DNA of 64,000 bases from positions 558,001-622,000 of the forward strand of contig JARHVA010001472.1 in the NCBI GenBank assembly GCA_037957365.1. Reading direction: 5' to 3'. Numbering within the stretch: position 1 is the stretch's first letter; the number at the start of each line of letters is the position of its first letter. Below, piece by piece: positions 48,047 to 60,932 of this stretch. Below the pieces are notes generated by a model that saw nothing but the letters and a program-made list of their open reading frames with translations, was not told the DNA's origin and did not search any database. Origin of the DNA: Torreya grandis. Its lineage: Eukaryota; Streptophyta; Pinopsida; Cupressales; Taxaceae. The position numbers and the translations under genes were made by a program.

Positions 48047-50875
48047 AAAGTCCCACTTTTATTCTACTATTGAAAATTCTAGATTAAAAGGATAAAATAA
48101 TACATTTTGTACATATGATTAACCACACTTGGTATTGATAGGTATGCCCAAAATTTCCCATTTGATTCATCCAAAAACTACAAGGAAATGTGTATAGATC
48201 AATGCCCACTCATGATATAATTCTAAAATAAACTAGATCATTGAATTACTTGAAATTGAAAAGCCAAGGAAGGAATACACTTGAGGGTACATAAACCAAG
48301 TTATCACTTGTTTAAATCATTTGTATATTGCCATGGATTGATTATGCTCAAACGAGATACAACCACTAAAACCATGAGTTTAGGAGTATTAATGCCTCAA
48401 CCACAAATGGATACAGATAAGTGCTAGAAGATGAGATTCATAAAAACCTCAACTACAGTACTCTAAATATCATCATAATTCTTTTTTAGAACCCTAAAAC
48501 TAGGTTTAAGTGTCAAAATGTAACCTAGGATCAATTGTTGTAGATGTATTATAGAGTCAAAGTTATTTTTTAGTACCCTCATTCCCCATCAATCCATAAA
48601 ATAGAAAATATAAAAATGTTTGCACGAACAATTATTATTAGTAAAATATAATCCATCTGTACCTCAAAGTAATATAAAATCTCATAAGATATCTACAATA
48701 GTGTCATATAATGTTCCTCAATCTACTCAATATGATAAATTTTCTCAATCTAACTCATATAGTCTATCTCATAAAGTCAGAGAATATCCTAAATGTTACT
48801 CATAATTATGTAAAATCCCCACATATGCTTCAATCTATCCAATTGCCCCATATGAATCACATAATCTAATCCAAAGTGTGAAATATTTATCAATCATGTC
48901 CTAGATATCTAAGACAATCCCATGATATGCCCCATTTTTTATATGAGGAATGAAGCCTGTGTATCACTCGTCTCAAAAGAGAGAGTCATGTGCACCATGT
49001 GTTATATAAAAATGTGTAATCATGTAAATTATTTATAAAAAACATGGTAATTTATGTCATCATATAAATATTTTATCTTTCAAGTATGTATGAAACATAT
49101 GATACAAGGCAATGAGTATACAGGTGTCATTTCAAGTATAAATATTAATTAGGCATGAAATAATAAGCATCACATGTAATAGAAGTATGCATGATAAAAA
49201 TAATGTCACCTAGCTTAGAAACAAACATATATGTTTCCTCATACACTCATAATGTCAAGATTATGAATCCCACAAACACTCAACACATGACATGACTCTA
49301 ACCCAATAAAGACACAACATGGCCATGATTTGAACTAGTGGATCCTATGACACAACTAATGCACAATGTGACAAGACACAATCAATGCACTCATAAAATC
49401 ACATAATACAACATACATCAATGATCAAACAATGTAAGAAGTATCAATATTAAGTGTGAATAAAAAAATAAATGTTCATATGTATATCAATCAATGTCAT
49501 CATATTATATATCAAAGCATAATATCCTTCAAAAATATCATTATAGAAAGTATAAGCAAGAGAAAATCATGTGTAATAATGTACTATGGTCAATTAACTA
49601 GAATAAAAATATATAAATTACCAAGTGTAAAAATATACCCCCAATGCAGGCATGCCACCAATGTAAAAAGATATCCCGTGAGTATAAATAATGTCATGTA
49701 TTTATATGTATGTGTATCATTGGTAACATGTGTGACCTACATCCCACTCATGTATACCATAAAAGGCTTGTGCATAGAAAATATCTATGTAATTCACATG
49801 TATATGATAAATAATATCAATTGATCATGTATATTAGCAAAGCATTCATACATAGGTCCTAGTTTTTTATTTTCTAAATATTTGAATTTTATTTATATTT
49901 TTATATTTTTATATTTTATATTTTTTTTGAAATTTGAACATACATTTATCTGATCAATCAAGGAAAAAAGACAAGGTTAAAAAATAAAACAATGGAATTG
50001 ATCATAAAAATCCTTGGCATATGAAAATACATAATTTTCACCAAGTGTAATGATAAAGCAATGTTGAGAAGTGAAGATAATCAATATTCCCATAATGTAT
50101 ATGTGAGTCACAAAGTCATCTCTCAAGATCATGTGGACATATCTATGAAGATGAATGCCCCCAATGGGAAATAATCCATGTGTATTCAAATTTATTAAGA
50201 TAAGTAATCCTAGAGTATATGTGATAATGTAAGCTCAATGTATGCCATGATAAAATCAAGCATAGGTATGCATTATGGAGGGTGGGCCAATAGTATGCCA
50301 CATCAAGGTATAACATGTTGTAAAAAATGTAAAATAATATCATACTATTGTAAATAATGTGTCATTATAGAATAACTATCATGAATTTTCAAATCAAGAT
50401 AAAAAATCAAACATAAAGGGAAAATAAAAATATCATAACCAAATTAAAGTGAAGGGCTAGAATATTGGTCAATATAAAAATCTATGTAACATGTATGTAA
50501 GATAGAAGAGAATAGAGGGTAAGTAGTCAAGTAAACATAAGTAATTTGTGTACAATATATTATATTTGAGCTAACCAATTATTCCATTAGTGGAATAATC
50601 ATATGTAGGTCATGTGTCATATATGTCATAATAATTAACTATATTTCCATATTCATCTTATAATTTAGACATATTACTCCAATTTATATTGTATTCTTAA
50701 TATAAAATAAGGTATGTATAAAATATCCACACCATATTTTGGAATTGGTTTATTGGATTTTATCTTCTCTTCAATATATTCATAATCATCATTATCATGC
50801 ACCCCAGTTATGATCATGTGTAAAAAATAATTAGATAATCATTGCTTGATCATTACTTAAAGAAATGGTTTCCAC
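48047..50875 (-). mobile_element. Non-coding 3' tail of Gypsy-like element (copy B)
   Basis: Begins with the polypurine tract AAAGTCCCACTTTTA (48047-48061). Collinear with 19897-22996. No polymerase domain. A 122-codon plus frame at 49456-49824 has no counterpart in copy A and looks accidental. Confidence 0.5.
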
Positions 50876-51285
50876 TTACTCTACTTGATATAAAGATGTT
50901 TTATTTCTTGAAATGGAAATATTCTTGCCTTGGAGATCAAATTTAATGTGATCATGATTATTTTAAATTATTGAATTCATTGATCTTATCCATGATTTTC
51001 CTAGTATAGCATTATATTGGGTCAATGTATGATCAATTTAAAATATAGTGGATCATAACTTGAGACCAAAATTTACGGGCCACTCAATGGATCCTAATAT
51101 GGCTAGTGCATATAAAGTAGTCTTATTCAATATTTTGACATCATATCCAAGATTTTTGAGAAGATTCATGCTACATACATTAATTTCATACTAATTATCA
51201 ACCATGACATTAATACATTCCTTACAATATATGTGAGGGCTAATGATAAGAGTTTTTAGGAATGAGGAAGATGTTTTTATTGCCA
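50876..51285 (-). pseudogene. Gypsy-like aspartic protease fragment (copy B)
   Basis: Equivalent to 22997-23400 by sequence and position. The domain ends at the same TAA (50876-50878) after a TSLYQVE-type end. More frameshifted than copy A. Confidence 0.55.
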
Positions 51286-52049
51286 CATTATCAATAATAT
51301 TTTTAACATTAATATTATTAGGTACATATTGTTTACATATTTCCTTCTTAGGCACCTCTTTCTTAGGTAAATATTCTTTTAAGTAACTTTTGTTTTAATA
51401 ATTTTATCATAGGATATGGAACCATGATTAGAGTGTGTTGTTCTATATTGGAAGGTGTGTTTGAATTCAGTGGTGATTTAATAGTTGTATCCATGTAAAG
51501 TCACCATTATCAATAAGATATTTCTATTAAAAGTTTAAAGCCATTAAACCTATCTATGGGATGTCAATGAACTCTATGATAAGCATGATATTACTTTGGA
51601 TCTTTGCATAGGATGTGTAGGAGGTAATACAATTAATGTTTTTTGAAACATGTTTATGAGAGTTTCATTTACAGAGGTTTAAGATTATGCAAAATTCATG
51701 ATTCATTAGTCATATATGATTTTTGTTTCTTAACCCATGTTTAAGATGAAATATATTGAGACACATAATGTTTTATTGGGAAGCTAGAGATAACTTTGTA
51801 ATAGCATGCCTCAGGATTTTAGGCATATACAATCTTATCTTCAAGTAACTTGACTTTTAGAAATAAATCTTGGAATTGTTTTTGAAATTATCTATGGAAT
51901 GAAGCATAATAAGAGTATGATGTGTAAAATTGATATCACTCTAAATGGTTCCATTCAAGGGTTTGGAAAACTTAGATTTATAATCATAGACCTAGAGATT
52001 TAAAATTTGACATTCAGGAAGAAACCTATAAGGTTATGTTCCCTATCTT
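51286..52049 (-). other. Linker upstream of protease (copy B)
   Basis: Collinear with 23401-24158; no motif survives. Confidence 0.35.
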
Positions 52050-53439
52050 TGTTTTACCCTATTTTTTTATAATATAATATAACTTTAATGTTTAATAGGC
52101 GTAAAAATTTATAGATATCAGAATGATAAATATGTAAAACAATTAAATTTTTTGATTTGTAGCTTGCTAAATATAAAAAAATGTTATTTTTGGAAAATAT
52201 TGGGAAGAAAAAAACTTAGCTTAAATACAATTTTTTGTTAAATATTTTTGATATATAACAATAAAAATTAGTAAACAACAGGATTTTGACCACTAAAAAT
52301 CAAGAATATAATCCAAAGATGCTTCTAAATAAGTATGTACTCCTTGAATAGCAATACAGACTGGTCATTTTTATTAGATGTGGTCTTGTACAATGAAAAA
52401 TAGGGAAAGGTATAAATATGAAAATGAAAGAATAAGAACATATTCTTAGAATATTCTTAAGCAAGACCATGCTCCCTAGACAATAACATAGGCCAGATAC
52501 ATCTATTTATTGTGGACTTGTCTATGTTGACTATGACAAAAAATTGACTACTCTATATTATACATTTGTGTATGTTGAGAAAGGTGAGATGTTATGATTC
52601 TATTTCTGCCATGAGGATATCATTTTTTCATCCTATTTGATTTATAAACCCTAAGATTCTTCCTAAGATCTATAAACATACAAAAAATAGAGGGGGAATG
52701 TAGTGTGCTAAGATAACCTCAATCACCCCATTGATTATTTACCATTGCCTATGTATCCAAATAATCTAAAGAAGAATCAAGCCATATGTAGTTCTCCGAC
52801 CTAGAGTGATTGTGTAATTATGCTACTTGACATATGTATGAAACTAGAAATATATTTTTGATATTTGAAAATGATAACTTTTGACTTGCTTTGATATGAA
52901 ATGGAATTGGCATGTGACTAATCTTGTGAATGATCTTGAATTTGTGAAGAATAGGGAAGATTATCTCAATATGTCATAGTGTGTAAGTAATCAATAGATA
53001 GTTCCAAACTAGAAATAATCAATGAACTTTGATTTATATTTATAGAAAAAACTTTTGATAATTTACCTTCACCAACCTTGTGAAATGTGTGGGAATACTT
53101 GAATAAATATTTCAAAAATTTTAAACTAGTTGTTAATTAGTGTGGGATGATGAAAAAATAGGTGGACAAGTCTATTATCTAAGGTAGTTCTATTCTAGAG
53201 AATTAGGGATAACTATCATGCATTGGAGGTGATCTGAGAGTGATGTAACAGAGGTTAAAGCATTGACTTAGAAATTTTTGTGTAATAGTGATGGTAAATA
53301 GAGGTTCAATTCCCCATATAGATAAATGGCTTAGATAAATAATGATTAAGAGTCATGTATTTGGACATAAATCATATGATTTAAGATTCATCAAGAGTTA
53401 ACATTGTTAAATAAATGTGACTAGATTTAGGTATCTAAA
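52050..53439 (-). mobile_element. Gypsy-like LTR (type 2), copy B, uninterrupted
   Basis: TGTTTTACCC to GGTATCTAAA, 1,390 bp. Contains the empty insertion site ACTAA at about 52917-52921 that was used by the 18.1-kb element in copy A. Polypurine tract (minus AAAGGGGGAAAT) follows at 53440-53450. Confidence 0.55.
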
Positions 53440-54776
53440 ATTTCCCCCTTTATTCTATTGATGAAATTATTAGAGTTAATGAGGAAGATAAAAGCTTTGT
53501 GTGTACAACACACTTTGTCTTTAATAGGAAACTCTAATTGTGTAGGGTACTCATTTTAGCAAACTCCACAACAACACATGAAGTAGTCATTTGTTCATAT
53601 TTTAAATATGAAAAATTTAAACTTTGAAATTTGATAATTGACATGAGAGAAAGGAAGGAATATACTTTTAGGGATATGAAATCATATTGCTTTATAACAA
53701 GTAAAATATGTTCAATCATTTGGATAAATGTGCCCCTATTTAAAAGTACTCTCAGAGATGGTTCCTTTGAACCATTGGAAAAGTTAGAGTGATCAAATTC
53801 CAATTTTGAATAAAAAATAAAGACTTTGAGTTGGAAGGATGCATACTCTAACTCTCATGAATTGAGATAAGTACCCAATATATTAATCCAAAAGAAGGTG
53901 GAACCATAATGGGTTCACTAGAATTGATGCCAATATCGTAGAGTGCATAAGAATCAAACTACATCACCCACACTACAAGGTGGAACCACATAATTGGTTT
54001 GTTAGAAGTAATGTCAAGGCCATTAAATATCTCTAGAATCAAATGTACATTACCCATAACAAAATTAATCACACCACTACAAAAGGGATCTAGATTTTTT
54101 TTTTCATGATCAAAAGTTAATGAATAAGATTCATGTCCCCATCATGACCATAGTATCAATAGATTTAAATTGAAATAAGAATTATTTTCCATTTGAATAT
54201 TTAAATTTTATTGTATTACATATGTTCATGAACTAATATCATGTCTTTTGAACTTTTAAAAATGTATGTGTGCATAAATGAGTATCATACCCCTTAAATA
54301 TGTTTGCATATGCATTGTGCACATGTATTTATAAATTGAATGCATATGCATAGAATATGCCTCCATAATAAGTATTGATGTGCCAAGATATGTCATATAT
54401 CTAATTTCTTATATACTTTGAATCTATGAAATAGGTACTCTGTCATAGAATCTAATTTTGAAATTATTGAATCTTTGAAACATGTAATCTATCATAGAAT
54501 CTGATTTTGAAATAAATTTTAATCTTAAAATTTTTACTCAGTAATAGAATATTATTTTTATATACATGGATGTTTGTATCTCTAAGACAATCCCACTATA
54601 ATGCCACCTTTTGAGATGAAGGATGTATCTTACAAGTCACTCATCTCAAAACAATATTTAATTTTGTCATGTGATATAAATATAATCATGTAATATTATA
54701 TTACCATGTGAATATTATGTCATCATATTAATTTAATTATCATCAAAGTATGTATTTAACATATTGAATGTGATGC
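53440..54776 (-). mobile_element. Gypsy-like 3' tail next to type 2 LTR, copy B
   Basis: Collinear with 43700-44812, then continues (54570-54776) with text matching 20700-20880, i.e. the family's CATG-rich tail. Interrupted at about 54777 by LINE sequence. Confidence 0.45.
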
Positions 54777-54779
54777 AAG

Positions 54780-56625
54780 AAAGTTTTTCTAAGGAATTGA
54801 TCTCTTTGCTCTTGTTCACAAATTAGAAATTCTCCCTATGCATGAATTTGGGTCTTTCTATCTAGAAGTATGTTGGTGTTTTTTGGGGCCCCCTTTTGGT
54901 AATGGCATTTCTTGGTAAGGTTTCTATACCCCTCAAGGTTGTAATGCTTTTTTTCACAAGGTGTTTTCTGTCTTTAGGGAATTAATGCTTAGTTTACCAA
55001 TGTAGCCTCTATCTTCTTTATTGCCCTAAGATTCCTCCTAATTTTTTTATGCCTCAATGGGAAAGGATTTATTAGCTATTTTAGATAGATTGTTGTTAGT
55101 TGATCCAAGTTTTGCCTTTCCCTCTTATCAATTGAGGGTTTCACCTATGATATGTGACTCAGTTTTGTTTATTGGTCAAGATAGTAAGTGAATGGTTCAT
55201 GTCTCTTTTGATGTACCTTTGATTGAGCTGAGAAATGAGGTTTTGAAAGATGAAGCATGGTTTTCATCTATTTATATTCACTTTCAAAAATTATAGTCAA
55301 TCACAATTAACCTTCATGCCTAGATTTAAAAGCATCAAAAACCCCTTCTTATCAACACCTTTTTCATCCAGCCCTATGATAAAATATTCTTCATTATTGT
55401 TTTCTCCTTGATTGATGACAATGATAATTTTTTGCATTCAGGCCCTTGGAATTGGGATAAATGTTTTATTTACATAAAACCATGGTACCCTACCTTCAAT
55501 CTCATTACTAAATCTTTCATTTTTCTCTAGTATGGGTCAGACTAATTCATTTACCTCTGTAATTTTGACAGGATCCTTCTCTTCAAGCCATTGGTTGCTT
55601 TCTTAGGGATTTTATCTCTCTTTATCCTAAGACTGATGACCAAACATGGACTAAATTTATCCACATGTGCATTGTCATGGATCTCTCAAAAGGCTTACCA
55701 TAATTTATTAAGATCAAGATAGAATTTGGTCTCAACCTATAGATTATGAAAGGATATATCTTAGATGTAGAAGATGTTTTGATCATGAGTACATGACACA
55801 TGATTTCCCTAAGAAATTAGGTGACCAAGTTGATATCAAGATTGAATTTGTAAAATATACAACTTAGACCAAAAATGATGAGGTTGAGCATTTGATCACC
55901 TTTGGTAAGGTTAAGGATAATGTTTCACCCATTACATCTTAAATCAAGAACAAGGTTAAAACTACAATAATTTCTTATCCTACAACATCTTCCTCCACAA
56001 TGATTTTTTTCTTCTTTTATCAAAGAGGTTACTTTCTCTAGTAAAAAAGACCCTATCTTGGATGACTCTACTCCAAGGTCTCCTCCTATTTCTTCATTTT
56101 CCTCTTTGTAATAAATCCATTTCTCCCATTTTGGAGATCTTCTTGTGGAAGGCTTGTGCTCAAATATTGACTCTCCCTAGATTGGAAACGTCTTAGATGA
56201 TTTGAAAGGTTGAAAAATAGTCTCAAATAGAAAAAAAATACACCAAAAACAAATCTGTCATATAAAACTTCATTTTCATAAAAGATCATAAGTTTCTTAG
56301 GGATACGTGTTTGTTTTGGTGGTCTAATAGTTTGTCTTTCTTTTCTTTTGCTTTTTAAAAAATATTATGATATGTCTTCTTGTTCAAGATTTTCCCCCAA
56401 TTTGGATTTGAATAGCATGTGGGTTATCCCTCTTGTAGTTGGATAAGTGTGGATTCCAACCTCTTCCATCTAGTTTTTTTATATCTCCATTTTATCTATG
56501 TATTGGTGAGCGGCCCTATAACCTTTATTATTAGAAAAATATTATTTAATGTGAGGCACATGTGTCATGCCTAGATAGATTTAAAAATGAGGCATGCAGT
56601 AAAGTAACCATTTTTGAAAAAGACT
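54780..56625 (+). pseudogene. LINE ORF1 fragment, copy B
   Basis: Plus frames follow the DUF4283-type RNA-binding domain of plant L1 ORF1: KIFFIIVFSLIDDND near 55383, GPWNWDKCFIYIKPWYP near 55440, LQAIGCFLRDF near 55585, and CIVMDLSKGLP near 55670. A zinc knuckle follows at about 55770 (CRRCFDHEYMTHDF, with Tyr for His and Phe for the last Cys). A Ser/Thr-rich tail and a short closing segment run to about 56620. Many stops; no ORF2. It interrupts Gypsy-like tail sequence that resumes at about 56630. Confidence 0.65.
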
Positions 56626-58081
56626 ATGGAATTTTAATGCATGATATAGATCATGGTACCACTAATCAATCTTAACAAGCACAACACACAATGCCATGCA
56701 ATGTCACACACAAGGCCAAGGGTTGCATACAATGGATATGAATATGTTGTAACAAACAAGGACAAGGGCCACATGTAAATGATATTTAAAATGTGGTAAA
56801 AAGGGAACATAAAGCTATCAAACACACAAGGCCAAGTGGATACACATAATAATCAAGCAATTTCTAACATGTCATGTAAGAAAGTAACAACATCAAATGC
56901 GCATAGAATAAGTAAAAACTAGTCTATACTATCTAGATGTATAATTTTCACATGACTTAAAAGTATCATATCCATGTATACAAATGTAATAAATGAGTAA
57001 TTCATAAGACACTTATAATATATGTAGTTTAACAAGTTAAAAAATTCATAGATAGGTATAATATGTGATAATGTAACATGTAGAATAAGATGCCCCTAAC
57101 ATAGGCATGGCTAGTAGGTAAAATAAAAATAAACATATAAGAATCCATGTATGATATGTATGTCCTAAATCACATTCATGTGCCTATTGAAATTAATGTG
57201 GATATGAAAAATAATATGTTATCTACCAAACTTGTGATAAATAACATATATAAAGAAGTAAACTAACAACTCATGTAACACTCAAGTCCTGATTTTGATT
57301 TTTAATAATATTTTGAATGTTTTTTGTATTTTTGACATATTTGAATATTTTTAAATATTTCAATGCTTTTTTATTTTTGAAATATTTACATGTAAAATAA
57401 AATAGCTTATGTCCCATCAATGGGAGGACCATAGTGTTTGCCTATATCATATAATTGGAGGGTGACTTTTCGTGAATAAAAAGTGTTACATGTAAATGAA
57501 TCAAAATATAAAAAGGAATCAAGTGTTATAATATAACTATCTTGATTAATTCTCATAGAGTCTTTTTCAACATGTGTAACTATATAAGGCACAAGACTTA
57601 GTGTAGTCTAATGTATAATAGGAGAAGATCTCACTATCTATGTTTGTTGTGGTACACCCTAAAGTGTCTAATGTACTACCTTAGGATACACCATAAAAGA
57701 TGTATATCTCTTTAAATTTTGTGTAAATTATTGATTTGAAGCTTATTGTATATGAGGATGTACCACATTCCTCATAATTGATTTTATATCAATATAATGC
57801 ATAGGTGCAATAATTGACTCTGCACTATGCTCTTGAATAGCTATAATAACAAACTATAGTGGTGGTGGGGGAGGATGAGGAGATACCATTAATTGTAGAG
57901 AGTACTCATATTGAATGTCTAAAATTCTGACCACCTAATTACAATGTACATATTTGAGACATCAATGTATTTTGAATGGTACTAGGTGGAGTTTCAATAT
58001 CTAAGGGGGTCCTAATAACATGGTAAAGACCCCTATTTTTGGTATGAGTAAGAATGGAGTACCCATTATTGTTGAACTACA
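56626..58081 (-). mobile_element. Gypsy-like non-coding tail, right of the LINE
   Basis: ATGCATGATATAGATCATGG at 56636 resumes the tail text seen at about 20980. No domain in any frame. A TGATGGGACATAAGC phrase near 57405 resembles the tail near 22270. Confidence 0.4.
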
Positions 58082-58414
58082 CTATATTCCAAATAGTATT
58101 ATGTGCATGTGCCCATTAAGTGATTTAATTACTTTTAATGTATAGTATAAATCCTTCTCTATATACCCACGAGTATGAATAAGTGTCATTGTACATGTTT
58201 TTTCACTTGACCCATTATTGATCATGACATTGTGTATGGGTTGTTTGTTGATATAAGATTGAATAAAGAGTTCATTTCTATTTGAATCATTGAAAATAAT
58301 TTCATTTTCATCAAATAGGATCATGGGATGTGGTGTTGATATGCTTTTTAATGTATCAATAAATTCATCTATTGGATGTTCATATGTCAAAGGAGGAGGA
58401 TGTGCAATATACAC
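58082..58414 (-). pseudogene. Gypsy-like aspartic protease, 110-codon open segment
   Basis: Contains NELFIQSYINKQPIHNVMI then NNGSS, followed by a helix-turn RGYIEKDLYYTL and HMHIILFGI. This is the retropepsin active-site region, in which D-x-G-S is expected; here the first residue is Asn, so the enzyme is dead. It follows gag on the minus strand. To its left lies non-coding tail and not reverse transcriptase, as in copies A and B. Confidence 0.65.
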
Positions 58415-59049
58415 ATGATGTGCCTTTGAATTATCTATATTTTATATTATGCCATGGTTTAGAAATAGACCTATAAATATATTCAAATTTGTATTTTCAT
58501 TTTTTTTGTGGTCGAGCCTCCTCTATGAAGGTGCTTAACTCAATAGTATTATCATCAATAAGATATTGTATCTTATGCCTTATAATGTAACACTTTTTTT
58601 ATAAAGTCCAATACATTTGTGTTATTCACAATATGTGTTACTATCAAATCCATTATGTTGAGGTCTAGTCATATCAACATCTAATGGTTGAGAGATAGAT
58701 ATGAAATTGTAGTCATTTGTATAAAAATACATGAGGAAGTGATGGTAACCTTGAAAATTGCCTCCTTAGTTTGAGTTATCAATTGAATTTTATTCGTTGG
58801 TTGTTATGTTTCATTTAATGTTACTTTTCATTCATTTTTATTTTCATTATATTTGACCTTGTAGCTTGGTTTTATTTGAAAATTATAATTTGAAATAGAT
58901 AGAGCATTTCATGTGTACTTAAGTATGTTCAAAGTTATTAGTTTGACTTTGTGTTATTTGATAATATAGCATAATTCATCAAAATATTTGAATTTTTGAA
59001 CATGATAGACTAATTAAGCTATACTAACAAAATTTGTGTGAAGATATCT
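58415..59049 (-). other. Gag-protease linker, decayed
   Basis: No motif recognised; lies between gag core and protease of the same element. Confidence 0.35.
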
Positions 59050-59560
59050 TGTAACTCATTATCTAACATAAAATTCATTGTCATATCTAGCATAGTTTTG
59101 TATGGAATAACATATTCACTAATTGGCTCATTAGACCCATGCTTGAGTTTATAAATTTATGCATAAGATAGTATTTCACCAATATTGATAGAGAAGTGTG
59201 ATACAAACTAATCTTCCAAAGGGTTGAATGCCTTAATTTATTGGAGTGGAAAATCATAGAACCATCACAAAGCATAGTCTTTTAGGTTTTTTAGAAATAA
59301 ATTTATTAATAATTTGTCATTATATACATAATCCCGACATGCCACATGAAATGAGTGAATATTTTGTTCAGAATCAGATTTACCTTCATATAATGGTAGC
59401 TTAAGAGCTACAAAGCCATATGGTAATGGGTGAAATGTTATCTTAGATACCAAAGGATTATGAAACAAAGTATGGGAATCCATTAAATGAATATTTATAG
59501 ATAAATCTTTCTCTAATTTCAATACTTTAGCATGTAGTTATGTAATAATATACTCAAAAG
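59050..59560 (-). pseudogene. Gypsy-like gag remnant
   Basis: Open 85-codon segment (59265-59522) has FVALKLPLYEGKSDSEQNI and HSFHVACRDYVYNDKLLINL, the gag core helix pattern of plant Gypsy elements (LPxxEG, later L-x-x-F). The adjoining frame gives WFYDFPLQ, IKAFNPLED and FVSHFSINIG, the expected W-(Y/F)-x-x-(L/F)-P then IK-x-F region. Two stops lie in that part. About 1.4 kb from the primer-binding site at 60920. Confidence 0.75.
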
Positions 59561-60329
59561 AGTGTGCATTAGGTGAGGTTTGTGATGAACCATTCATAAA
59601 AATCAAAGGAGGTGTGTAGGATGTATTGTATAAATAGGCATATTAATCTATTGGAAACCTTGTGATGGTCTCATACCTAGGGATGATGCCACATGTGTAA
59701 TTAAAGGTATTGATATAGGAATAGAAGAAATAGTAGTAATTGAAACACTTGAAGTGGAAGTATTATTGTGATTAAGATAATATAATGGATCATATTGTTC
59801 TTACAATGTAGAAGCTTGAGTCATTTTCTTGTGTTCATCTTTGGCAATGTCTAGTAATGCATCATTATTATATGGATTGGTGTTAAAATTATTTATCATT
59901 AATTTCATTTGATTGCTTTGTATTATATTTATTAGTGTCAATAGCTATGATAATTCCATCAATAGGGTGTGTATTATACCTTGTAAAATTTAGAATGTAC
60001 ATTTTTTCTTATTCCCAAGTCATATTTGATTTTGAAAAATGTTTCCTTAATGATGCTTGTATCCCAAGAGAATCATTGAATGATATAATAGTGAAACAAT
60101 ATGAATTGAGGAAGGCTTGAGATTGTAAATTATTCATTTTATCTTTTTTATGATATTTTAATTTGATTAATTCAAATATTCAGTGAATTCAAGTAACACT
60201 TAGAAAAGTAAAATGGAATATGATGATGAACCTCATGAGCTAGATTAAAATATTCATTATTGTCATGATTTTATTATGAAACTTTGAATTTTCAACTAGT
60301 ATTAAAGGTGTAAGTAGACATGGTGTGTT
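59561..60329 (-). other. Gag N-terminal region, decayed
   Basis: Minus-strand, between leader and gag core. No motif. A plus frame at 59935-60120 is considered accidental. Confidence 0.35.
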
Positions 60330-60730
60330 TGATTTGTAGGCTATCATACATATTTGTCTTAGTCTTACATAGTGAACAAGACCCAAAATGGCACTAATTA
60401 CAAAGCATTCCATTACCCTATAGACACACTATCTCATGTCTGAAGTACACTAAGAGTAATTTTTTGGGGCTAATTACTTACTGATACACTATAAAAATAA
60501 ACCATCAAGAGGATTATTATGCTTGAAAATAAAAAACCTAAGAATTACTAATATATTATGAGGTAAGTGGAAACTAAAGCATGTATATAGTAATGTCTAA
60601 TGTCTTGAGTATTGGAGTATTACTTCTCACACCATGGCTAAGGTAAAATTGATAATTACTTAGCCCAAAATGATAGTTCTTATGTGTTTTAAAATTGTCA
60701 AACATATTCCTAAAAATCAATTAAAATATA
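60330..60730 (-). other. Conserved element leader
   Basis: Matches 16725-17120 (shared words TTGATTTGTAGGCT, GAGTAA.TTT..GGGCTAAT, and CTCACAC.ATGGC). Both lie a few hundred bases from a TGGTGAACCCA primer-binding site. The untranslated leader is thus more conserved than the LTRs. Confidence 0.55.
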
Positions 60731-60919
60731 GGATAAGAAAATATTATATGTTTGGAAATCATGAATTCAATCTGAAACCCCTAGGTCAAATATAAATCCT
60801 AGATCAATGTTCAGTTAAATCTAATAAATTATAAGTAAATTTCTATTTAGTGTATAGGAATTAAGAATTCAGTTGATATTTAAGAAAAAAAATAAAAAAA
60901 GTAATGCTCCAAAATTTAT

Positions 60920-60930
60920 GGGTTCACCAA
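60920..60930 (-). other. Primer-binding site
   Basis: Minus strand TTGGTGAACCC, two bases from the LTR end at 60933. Same motif as 17495-17505. Confidence 0.6.
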
Positions 60931-60932
60931 TA

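Noticed and set aside
49456..49824. 122-codon plus frame in the copy B tail
   Set aside because: The collinear stretch of copy A is not open, no motif is present, and the text is the non-coding tail.
18209..56760. Copies A and B as the two LTRs of one giant element
   Set aside because: Each copy contains its own LTRs, tracts, protease and LINE pieces, so they are duplicated composite blocks.
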